DNA from: a virus
IMG/VR virus record: IMGVR_UViG_3300049215_000802
Coordinates: 18,889-82,888 of that record
Reading direction: 5' to 3' (one strand)
DNA length: 64,000 bases
The notes under the pieces were generated by a model. It did no database searches, was not told where the DNA came from, and saw nothing but the letters and a program-made list of their open reading frames with translations. Positions 57,512 through 64,000 of the stretch are shown piece by piece. Positions within the stretch are counted from its first letter, which is position 1. Every line of letters begins with the position of its first letter. A program made the position numbers and the translations under genes.

Positions 57512-58441
57512 GTGCAAACTGAATCGCTTCAGTTAAATTTCTTCCCTATCGCCTTGCCGGTTGGCCCTCTCCCATTTCTTACACGCACCTTGACTCAGAA
57601 TGAAAAGTTGTGTGCAGGGGAACTCAGTTGGTCTGCTCCAGCCATAGATCATCCTAGCCAGCCCACTAAGGCCGTATTGATTGGCACTGCTCCGGCTGAC
57701 CTAAGAAGCTACACTACCGAACTCGTCCACGCTAACACAGCAAGCCCTTATGTCGTGAAATTGTTGTTGCAAGAATCGCTGGCAGCTGCCCTTGAGCGAT
57801 TGGGACGCAAAGTCGTGCATGAGCGGGTTGGCCTCCTCTGCTATCGGCCCGATGAGGTGGTAAGCGAGGGCGTGCCTGATCTAGTAGTAATGCATCGAGG
57901 CGTAGATATCAGAGTGGATCACTTCACAGCACAAGGTCGGCGGCTATTCGGATTCTTCATTACGACCAGAGTGCGCATGGCGTTTTCTAAACAAGTGCAA
58001 AGGGATCCCAGGTTGGTACGTGCGGCGCTGCAAGAGAGAGTCACCGTTGAGCGCGACGGCCGCTTCGTATCGGCCGTTTTAGTCGCTGAAGGAAGGTCTG
58101 CGACACAAATTCGAGTTGCGGTGGACGACCAAATAATCGACTTGCCGCGGCCAGATATTCAGATTCCGGCAAGCCAATCAGTGTTATCGCACTACTGTGC
58201 ATTGATTGGCGATCCTGAGGCAGCCACCCGAATACGAAGAGCGCTGCAGGTCGCCAGCTACCGATCGCGGCGCGACGGTCAACGGAATCGACGCTGGATC
58301 TCTGACCAGCTCGGGTATGTACGAAATTGGCTCAATTCCATTTCAACATATGAGAGATTCGCTTTGCAGTGGCCTCATAGCGACATCCAGTACTTTCTTC
58401 GAACACAGCCTCTTGAGGTTTACGCACGAGGTTCGCCGTGA
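57512..58441 (+). CDS. Stand-alone APAZ-like protein (Argonaute N-terminal-half-like)
   Basis: A protein of 309 residues from GTG. LQLNFFPIALPVGPLPFLTR at the start resembles the opening of Argonaute N domains. Then SPYVVKLLLQESLAAALERL, VGLLCYRPDEVVSEGVPDLV, RRLFGFFITTRVRMAF and IRVAVDDQIIDLPRPDIQIP, a beta-rich L1/L2-like order. Its last bases overlap the start of the short Argonaute (GTGA), so both proteins are coupled and probably form one complex. In published short-Argonaute systems this part is fused to the effector; here it is separate. The APAZ call rests on place and pattern. Confidence 0.65.
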   Translation: MQTESLQLNFFPIALPVGPLPFLTRTLTQNEKLCAGELSWSAPAIDHPSQPTKAVLIGTAPADLRSYTTELVHANTASPYVVKLLLQESLAAALERLGRKVVHERVGLLCYRPDEVVSEGVPDLVVMHRGVDIRVDHFTAQGRRLFGFFITTRVRMAFSKQVQRDPRLVRAALQERVTVERDGRFVSAVLVAEGRSATQIRVAVDDQIIDLPRPDIQIPASQSVLSHYCALIGDPEAATRIRRALQVASYRSRRDGQRNRRWISDQLGYVRNWLNSISTYERFALQWPHSDIQYFLRTQPLEVYARGSP

Positions 58442-59751
58442 TTCAGCCGGCATTCACCTATCAGCGTCTTCCGCGCCCAAGCTACCTCTTTGCCAACGAT
58501 CAAAGATTCGCGAGTGCACTTTCTGGACTTCGAGTAGCCGGCCCATACAGTGTCGGTGACTGCCCAAAGGAACCACGGATTCTTTTTGTCTTTCCAGACG
58601 AACTTCGAGACAAGGCCAACCAACTATTCCTTGCCCTGAAGAACGGGGTTGGACCGTTTAGAGGTACGGAGAGCCTATTGCGTGTTCAGTTATCGGCTGG
58701 AGCTGTCAAAAGACTTCAACCTTTTTCAGTACAAAACATGCCCCATGATCATGCGGCTACTGCATATCGATCGGCAATTGAGAAGTACCTCGCTACCAAC
58801 CACCTGGACATCGACCTTGCACTTGTTATTCACAAAAAGACAGAAAGAACAGACCAAACTGGTAATCCCTATTTGACCAGTAAGTTTCCCTTGTTAGTCC
58901 GGAACATTCCAACCCAAGTGGTAACTGAGGAGCTTCTGGAGAGAGCCGAGACTTTTCAGTGGTCAGTTGCAAACATAGCGCTTGCTATGTTTGCAAAGAT
59001 GGGTGGCCAACCTTGGGCAGTGGAATCAGGGCTAAGTGATGACACGTTGGTCGTGGGAATCAATCGGGCGACTGTTGGTCAATCACGGCTGTATGCGTTT
59101 GCCAGTATTTTCGCGCATAACGGAACTTATCTAGGCACAACGCTGTCCAAGCCTGCCAACGATCGCGCTACCTATCTGCAAGCATTGCGGTCGACGGTTA
59201 CCGATTCATTGACCGAATGGCGAGATCGGTTTGGAACTCCAGTTAATCTCGTACTCCACATGCGGAAGGAGGCTAGCAAGGAAGAGCTTGAGGTAATTGA
59301 GACGTGTATTCGAAGCGTGAGCACTGATATTGTACGGGCGCATGTCGCGCTTAGGCTCGCCCCTGGCGACTATATGGCGATAATTGATCCACAGAATGAG
59401 ACTGGCACGCCGCCATTAGGTACCTATATCCAGTTAGGGTCGCATCGTGCCATGCTGCAAATCTCGGGACAAGACCCAGACGGCTCCGCCTTTGGCAGGA
59501 TCGTTAACTCGGGACCGTGGCACATTAATCGGTTGTACGAGTCGGCAAACGCTCCGCCACTCGATGTTCTCTGCACCCATATTCTGGCACTCTCGGCAAT
59601 GAATTGGGCGAGCTTAAATGCTGAAGCATCGCCGGTGACCATAAAGTATCCGGCGGAACTCGCCGAGCTATTAGGGCGATTCGCTGAAGCCGGCTTCGAT
59701 CTCGGCGAACTTCGGGACTTATCAGTGTTACGGAGGGTATGGTTCATCTAA
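58438..59751 (+). CDS. Short prokaryotic Argonaute (MID-PIWI), catalytically inactive
   Basis: A protein of 437 residues from GTG, with GAGG seven bases upstream. The MID 5'-phosphate pocket is intact: Tyr145 and Lys149 (NPYLTSKF), Gln160 (NIPTQ) and Lys187 in NIALAMFAKMGGQPWAVES, a hallmark phrase. In the PIWI fold the first catalytic Asp is Asn209 (VVGINRA), and the LHMRK stretch carries no second acid, so it should not slice. Inactive short Argonautes bind guide and target and switch on an effector. The next gene is such an effector. Confidence 0.9.
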   Translation: MIQPAFTYQRLPRPSYLFANDQRFASALSGLRVAGPYSVGDCPKEPRILFVFPDELRDKANQLFLALKNGVGPFRGTESLLRVQLSAGAVKRLQPFSVQNMPHDHAATAYRSAIEKYLATNHLDIDLALVIHKKTERTDQTGNPYLTSKFPLLVRNIPTQVVTEELLERAETFQWSVANIALAMFAKMGGQPWAVESGLSDDTLVVGINRATVGQSRLYAFASIFAHNGTYLGTTLSKPANDRATYLQALRSTVTDSLTEWRDRFGTPVNLVLHMRKEASKEELEVIETCIRSVSTDIVRAHVALRLAPGDYMAIIDPQNETGTPPLGTYIQLGSHRAMLQISGQDPDGSAFGRIVNSGPWHINRLYESANAPPLDVLCTHILALSAMNWASLNAEASPVTIKYPAELAELLGRFAEAGFDLGELRDLSVLRRVWFI

Positions 59752-60857
59752 TGGATCCTGCCTCGCCGCGACGCCCTTTTCCTGTCGTGGTGCTGCTCGG
59801 TGCTGGCGCCAGCATGGATGCTGGCTTGCCATCCGCTGTTGAACTACAGAAGAGGTTGGTTCTCAGACTTCAACAGGATAACGAGATCGATCTAAAGCGT
59901 GCACTTGGGCTTATCGTGGGAGGTATAGCGTTCCAGCGAGGCGTCGAAGGATTCCTTGAGTCGAGCTCTGTCGATATTGAAACGGTGCTGCGCGTTGCGC
60001 AACTCCTGGAAAACAGGTCAACTCATCCTCTCGCTGGCTACGTTGCAGTATGGAACTCGTCGTTAGACAAGGTTTCGCCGGGTGGGGATGGGAGTGTATT
60101 TCACCGCCTAAACCAGTTCGCCCGTGATGCTTTGAACGAGTGGCTGCGAACGCCAGATGACCCAATCATGGTTAAGTATTTGGCCCAGATATTCCAGCTA
60201 CGACGTCCCTGGGCTCGACGGTCGGACAATGTATGCATGCCGCAAATATTCACCCTGAACTACGACCTGTGCTTAGAAAAGGCCCTCCATTACGAGAGCC
60301 TTCCATTCACCACGGGATTCTCAAATGGCCTCTGGACACCTAAGGAATTCGACCGCAACGACATAGTTCGAGTCTACAAGCTTCATGGATCGTTTGGCTG
60401 GGTCCGAGACCCACGAACTCTCTTGCTCTATGATCGCGACGCGGCCCTTGGTCGAACGGACGTGGAGTTCTTTTCTGGCGAGACATCAGACGAGCTCATA
60501 TTCGGTGTCGACAACAAGTTACAGGCGATGCAGCCATTCCTTTGGCTGGCCCATCAATTCTACGAGGCAGTCTCTGCCGCAACCTATATCGTGGCTATTG
60601 GTTACCGATTCGCAGATGACTATGTCAATCAAATAATTGGGCAGGCAATGGCGTCGGACGCGTCAAAGCGACTGCTAGTGGTTTCACCACGCTTCGATAC
60701 AGCGGTACTTGAGCATGCCAGGGGGATGAACTACTATCCCGAGCGCACTATTCCAATTCAATGCACGGCAAAGATTGCATTACAGGATCAAGACATGATA
60801 CGTTCGAAACTGCAGGAACTGGAGGAGATTAGGCCTGCTGAAACACCATTCAGTTGA
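59751..60857 (+). CDS. SIR2-family effector of the Argonaute cluster
   Basis: A protein of 368 residues. The ATG overlaps the previous stop (TAATG). Rossmann motif VVLLGAGASMDAGLPSA (residues 13-29), then FTLNYDLCLEKAL (TxNYD) and VYKLHGSFGW (His212 is the likely catalytic base), and a late AIGYRFADDYVNQIIGQAM. SIR2 effectors of defence systems destroy NAD+ and stop infected or plasmid-bearing cells. No APAZ segment is fused to it. An upstream ATG at 59739 has poor spacing. Confidence 0.9.
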   Translation: MDPASPRRPFPVVVLLGAGASMDAGLPSAVELQKRLVLRLQQDNEIDLKRALGLIVGGIAFQRGVEGFLESSSVDIETVLRVAQLLENRSTHPLAGYVAVWNSSLDKVSPGGDGSVFHRLNQFARDALNEWLRTPDDPIMVKYLAQIFQLRRPWARRSDNVCMPQIFTLNYDLCLEKALHYESLPFTTGFSNGLWTPKEFDRNDIVRVYKLHGSFGWVRDPRTLLLYDRDAALGRTDVEFFSGETSDELIFGVDNKLQAMQPFLWLAHQFYEAVSAATYIVAIGYRFADDYVNQIIGQAMASDASKRLLVVSPRFDTAVLEHARGMNYYPERTIPIQCTAKIALQDQDMIRSKLQELEEIRPAETPFS

Positions 60858-61068
60858 CCTCTTGCACGCTTCACTGGGATGACGCCAAGTATTATTGGTG
60901 GCTATCGACGGATTGCCGATTCTAATTCCAGGTGGTAACGAAGGAATTGGCCTGCCGGCACTTCCTGCCAACATTGCTCGCAAAAACGGTCGACCATGGA
61001 GCAACACCTCTTTAGCACTTAGACAACAACTAGCTTATTAGGCCGGTTTACGATACAATATCTACTGT
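60858..61068. other. Non-coding interval
   Basis: Between the SIR2 gene and the AbrB-like gene. The right end contains TAGCTT, 17 bases and TACAAT (61054-61059), a promoter for the next gene. Nothing else is recognised. Confidence 0.5.
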
Positions 61069-61341
61069 ATGAATACGCACCGTAACAGGATGGTATCTCG
61101 TCCAGCCGGCCGTAGCTGGCAGGTGCGAGTGAGTACGAGAGGGCAGATCACAGTGCCAGTGGGGCTGCGTAGGATATTGGGGCTCACGCCAGCCACCAAG
61201 GTGGACGTCTTTCCTCGGCTGGACGGGACTTTCGTGGCAACGCCCCGCCGACCTTCAAGGATTCTAGAGTATGCCGGCGATCTCGCTCACTTGGACCAAG
61301 AGAATCCGAATTCATCGGCAGGGCGCAAATCTGCTCGCTAG
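61069..61341 (+). CDS. Orphan AbrB/SpoVT-type DNA-binding protein
   Basis: A protein of 90 residues with VRVSTRGQITVPVGLRRILG and LTPATKVDVFPRLDGTFVAT, the same domain as VapB. No toxin gene follows. The C-terminus (LAHLDQENPNSSAGRKSAR) is basic. It may be an antitoxin that lost its partner or a regulator of the neighbouring genes. A -10 box nine bases before the ATG points to a leaderless message. Confidence 0.75.
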   Translation: MNTHRNRMVSRPAGRSWQVRVSTRGQITVPVGLRRILGLTPATKVDVFPRLDGTFVATPRRPSRILEYAGDLAHLDQENPNSSAGRKSAR

Positions 61342-61501
61342 AGTGCCTCCTTCATTTGTCTTTTGACAACGAAGTTCCCAATTGTGGCTTTTTGTGTCTC
61401 GAAATCGAACGGCTTTGAGATGTCGAACGCCCACGGTCCTTTTGTGGCGCCTGATCTGCAGGGTTGTCGCAAGGCTCGTCTCAATTTCAACATCTCGCCG
61501 C

Positions 61502-61530
61502 TTGCTTTCTTGAACGCTTTCTGAGACAAT
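61502..61530 (+). promoter_or_regulatory. Promoter of the resolvase gene
   Basis: TTGCTT, 17 bases, GACAAT, and the ATG only nine bases further. It matches the spacing of the AbrB-like gene promoter upstream. Confidence 0.55.
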
Positions 61531-61539
61531 TCATCGAGT

Positions 61540-62100
61540 ATGCAGGTAGGCTATGCGCGAGTATCCACAGAAGATCAGACACTTGCTCTACAGCAAGACG
61601 CTCTAAAACAAGCGGGCTGTGAGAATATCTTCACTGACACCGTCAGCGGGGCGAAGGCAGAGCGTCCAGGCTTAGAGAAAGCCCTCAACTACCTGCGCGC
61701 CAATGACATATTAGTTGTTTGGCGGCTTGACCGGTTGGGACGCTCCCTTAAATACCTGATTGAACTCATCAACCTACTCCAGGAAAGGCAGATTGGGTTT
61801 CGGAGCCTGACGGAACAGATCGACACAACGACGAGTGCCGGCAAGTTTGCCTTCCACTTTTTTGGAGCGCTCGCCGAGTTTGAAAGAGAGCTGATTCGGG
61901 AGCGCACTCGCGCAGGATTGGCAGCAGCTCGGGCCCGAGGCCGCAACGGAGGACGACGTCGAGCACTGACGGACAAGCAGGTCGCCATCGCCCGAGCCCT
62001 CTATGATTCGAGACAGCACTCGATCGCGGAAATCTGCCAGACGCTGCGGATCTCGCGGGCGACCTTGTATCGCTACTTACCTGGCCACAATACGCCTTGA
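61540..62100 (+). CDS. Serine recombinase, resolvase/invertase family
   Basis: A protein of 186 residues, the standard length of Tn3-type resolvases. MQVGYARVSTEDQTLALQQD (Ser9 nucleophile), LVVWRLDRLGRSLKYLIELI with the conserved Arg set, EFERELIRERTRAGLAAARA, then a C-terminal helix-turn-helix (SIAEICQTLRISRATLYRYL). It could resolve multimers or invert DNA of the element. No partner transposase is in view. Confidence 0.95.
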   Translation: MQVGYARVSTEDQTLALQQDALKQAGCENIFTDTVSGAKAERPGLEKALNYLRANDILVVWRLDRLGRSLKYLIELINLLQERQIGFRSLTEQIDTTTSAGKFAFHFFGALAEFERELIRERTRAGLAAARARGRNGGRRRALTDKQVAIARALYDSRQHSIAEICQTLRISRATLYRYLPGHNTP

Positions 62101-62193
62101 CGTATGTTCTTTGAAGTCTGGAGAGGAGCGAGTTGGCTAAGCCGAGCATTAGGGAGGGGATTCCTATGGGTTTTAGAACCGACAAGCACACTT

Positions 62194-62220
62194 ACAGTTA
62201 GAGAGTAACTGTGGCATAAT
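62194..62220. promoter_or_regulatory. Inverted repeat and -10 box upstream of the unknown regulator-like gene
   Basis: ACAGTTA-GAGAG-TAACTGT is a perfect inverted repeat (62194-62212) directly before CATAAT (62215-62220). It is a fair operator candidate for the following gene. Confidence 0.5.
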
Positions 62221-62307
62221 CCCTGCTAGTGATACTAAGTTTAACCTAGTCTTAGCTGGACCGACCGGGGGGCACCCTGTGGATCGGGTCCAACAGCGGA
62301 ACGCCTA

Positions 62308-63417
62308 ATGCCGCAGACGATCAATACCAATCTGCTAGTCGAAGCCCACCTTCGAGGCCACGAGCCAATCACTCTGGCCCAGGCCAAGAACCAGCTGAGA
62401 CAGCGCCGACCACTCTGGATCCTCGACTTTGATGGCTCATTGCTTGCTTGTAATCTGTTGGCTCTGTGGCTATGGGGCTTCCTCAAATCAGGTCAAGATA
62501 TCGATGTCCACTCGTTGCTTGGCACTAAAGTGTTTTCGGTTTTTGCCCGAAATCTCTATCGCATACCGCCGGCAGACAATGTGCGATTCTACGAAATTAA
62601 ATGCGCAATCGCACGCTGGATCGAACGATTCTATCCAGAGAGGCCGGAGATCATTGACGCATTCAAGGCCGCCGTGCTCTCTCGCCCGGATACAGCCAAA
62701 ATCTGGAACCAAGCCCAATTAGCACACCTTAAGCTAAATCGTCCGGTCTGGACATATCCCCTCAACATCACTCCACCAGAGAGTGATGACACATCACTCC
62801 GGTTAGAGATGCAGACCACTGTTACTCTAGTTCGAATTGATCAAAAACAATTTCAGTTTATCGCTTATTACCAGCCACTTCAATTAACTACTTACGTCTT
62901 TGAGGAACAGTATAAGAAGCTAATCGACCTTTATGGTAAGATATCGTATGTTCAACCATATGGATTTGGGGGTGAGTTAGACAACAAAGAGATACAACCA
63001 AACGGAATTGGCGAACACCTTAAAGGATCTAAGGAACTCTTAATTCCCGAACCTATTACGCTCTACGCGGATGCATCCGAGCAGAGTCAGCAAGCATTTA
63101 ATGCCCTAGAGAAAGCGGGCTTACGTTTTCGTGTTCTCCCTGCATCAGAGTACCCTGCGCCATATGCTACATGGGAAGATGATATGGTATTCGAAGGCCT
63201 GACGAACGTCCAATCGTTTGCTGATGCCTTGCACCACTTTGACTCCGAAGTAAAATCTTCCCTTGGGAAATGGAAGTCAGCCGCTATTAGGAATCCAAAT
63301 CAAGAACTGATTGATTGGATGGAAGAGCTGCGCCAACGGCAACTTGGTCAAGCTCGTGCTGAGTTGGCGAGAATGCGTGCCCACGACCGCGAGAGCAATG
63401 GAACGGGGATACGATGA
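62308..63417 (+). CDS. Protein of 369 residues, unknown, possible sensor domain
   Basis: Residues 30-150 (LWILDFDGSLLACNLLALWL, then IDAFKAAVLSRPDTAKIWNQ) are reminiscent of the ligand-binding domain of MmyB-type regulators, but no helix-turn-helix precedes it. Residues 150-370 have beta strands (TVTLVRIDQKQFQFIAYYQP), a segment resembling an alpha/beta fold (LYADASEQSQQAFNALEKAG) and a helical end. It cannot be assigned. It follows the resolvase with an operator-like site between. Confidence 0.55.
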   Translation: MPQTINTNLLVEAHLRGHEPITLAQAKNQLRQRRPLWILDFDGSLLACNLLALWLWGFLKSGQDIDVHSLLGTKVFSVFARNLYRIPPADNVRFYEIKCAIARWIERFYPERPEIIDAFKAAVLSRPDTAKIWNQAQLAHLKLNRPVWTYPLNITPPESDDTSLRLEMQTTVTLVRIDQKQFQFIAYYQPLQLTTYVFEEQYKKLIDLYGKISYVQPYGFGGELDNKEIQPNGIGEHLKGSKELLIPEPITLYADASEQSQQAFNALEKAGLRFRVLPASEYPAPYATWEDDMVFEGLTNVQSFADALHHFDSEVKSSLGKWKSAAIRNPNQELIDWMEELRQRQLGQARAELARMRAHDRESNGTGIR

Positions 63418-63451
63418 GTGTATCTCCGGCCATTCGCCGACTAGCCCTGGA

Positions 63452-64000
63452 CTAAGGCGTTAACTCGTCGACATCTGAGATTAGGTCAGGATGGCGAACA
63501 GCTACTTGGATATGAGCTTCCGTATAGAGAGCTGAGTCGGGATAAAACGGCTCACCTTCCAAGAATATTCCACGTACTGCCAAAATCTCTTGTCCCAGGA
63601 CAGCCCTGGAGTCGATGAAGTGATTAATGACTCGCCTGTCGAGCGGGTGTGGTTCGCCTGGGGCAAAAGTGATCGTTTGATTCGGGAGGCTTTTCCCAAC
63701 GGCCTCGACTACAGCACGAAGATCGGCATAGGCTTGCCTGAATTGTCCAACCCATCCGATATCGACTAAGTCAATGCAGTTGTCTGTATCCAGATGGATC
63801 AGTACCCTCACTACTGCTGCCTTGTCGCCATGGCGCTTCCGCGCCCAATCCCAAGCGCGGCTAGGCGCATCTTGCCAGAAGTATGCCCCTTTGCCAAGCC
63901 AGTCTCCCCACTTGTTGCTAAGCAAGAAGCCGTTCTGTCGAATATCTGGTAGAAAATCAATGTTCGTGCCGTGATAGCCATAGATTCGAATTACGGGCAT
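63452..64000 (-). CDS. ADP-ribosyltransferase-fold protein (DUF3990-like)
   Basis: A protein of at least 182 residues whose ATG is at the last base of the window, so the true start may be outside. YGYHGTNIDFLPDIRQNGFL, then WGDWLGKGAYFWQDAPSRAW and VVRVLIHLDTDNCIDLVD follow the H-G-T ... GxxxS ... G-Y/F pattern of small ADP-ribosyltransferase-like domains. Such proteins serve as toxins or defence effectors, often beside an antitoxin gene; the partner, if any, is off the edge. The catalytic Glu cannot be fixed by eye. Confidence 0.6.
   Translation of the reverse strand: MPVIRIYGYHGTNIDFLPDIRQNGFLLSNKWGDWLGKGAYFWQDAPSRAWDWARKRHGDKAAVVRVLIHLDTDNCIDLVDIGWVGQFRQAYADLRAVVEAVGKSLPNQTITFAPGEPHPLDRRVINHFIDSRAVLGQEILAVRGIFLEGEPFYPDSALYTEAHIQVAVRHPDLISDVDELTP

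Noticed and set aside
61338-61529. Leftward open frame of 63 codons between the AbrB-like gene and the resolvase
   Set aside because: It starts at TTG with no ribosome site and overlaps the end of one gene and the promoter of the next. Composition does not support coding.

Overview
The window is GC-rich bacterial DNA that reads as three stacked mobile layers. From base 1 to about 45.8 kb it holds most of one temperate tailed phage (prophage 1). From about 45.8 to 51.9 kb lies a broken piece of a second, unrelated prophage. From about 52 to 64 kb is a lower-GC accessory segment with conjugation-type genes and a defence module. No host housekeeping gene is present. Gene style, the dispersed GGGTATCGGGT- and CTAGGTGCTAGG-type repeats and the protein families suggest a Chloroflexota-like or other deep-branching GC-rich host, but this is an inference and not proven.

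Prophage 1 is transcribed leftward except for its lysogeny genes and one homing endonuclease. Right to left: a large serine integrase and a CI/LexA-like repressor (rightward, adjacent), an operator region with TTAGCA half-sites, a Cro-like gene, a run of small early genes with an HNH nuclease, an SSB-like protein, an intein-containing DinG/XPD-type helicase, a cytosine methyltransferase, a helicase-methyltransferase fusion, a primase-helicase, a VRR-NUC-like nuclease, many small zinc-ribbon or coiled-coil genes that overlap at their ends, and an RNA ligase resembling animal RLIG1. Then come terminase, portal, a chain of very small genes, an SPP1 gp7-like head protein, a cassette of two tRNAs (initiator tRNA-fMet and an odd tRNA-Thr) with its own promoter and terminator, a Mu I-like protease, decoration and capsid proteins (interrupted by a rightward HNH gene with its own promoter and palindrome), connectors, receptor- or carbohydrate-type structural proteins, two holin-like genes, neck and tail genes, a tail-chaperone -1 frameshift and a tape measure running off the left edge.

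The middle fragment carries portal, an uncharacterised structural gene and a protease/major-capsid fusion truncated exactly where prophage 1 begins, so the resident capsid gene was probably the attB site. Its terminase has lost its N-terminal ATPase half at the other edge. Tandem dispersed repeats fill its intergenic regions and have even entered its reading frames.

The accessory segment holds a VapBC toxin-antitoxin pair with a clear promoter and operator, a replication-relaxation protein, a VirD4/TraG-like ATPase, a RusA-like resolvase, and then a tight three-gene cluster: a stand-alone APAZ-like (Argonaute N-terminal-like) protein, a short MID-PIWI Argonaute with an intact 5'-phosphate pocket but no catalytic residues, and a separate SIR2 NADase-type effector. 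An orphan AbrB protein, a resolvase, an unknown regulator-like gene and an ADP-ribosyltransferase-fold protein follow. Several genes here appear to be leaderless or nearly so. The split Argonaute-SIR2 cluster is the best candidate for a little-described system in this window.
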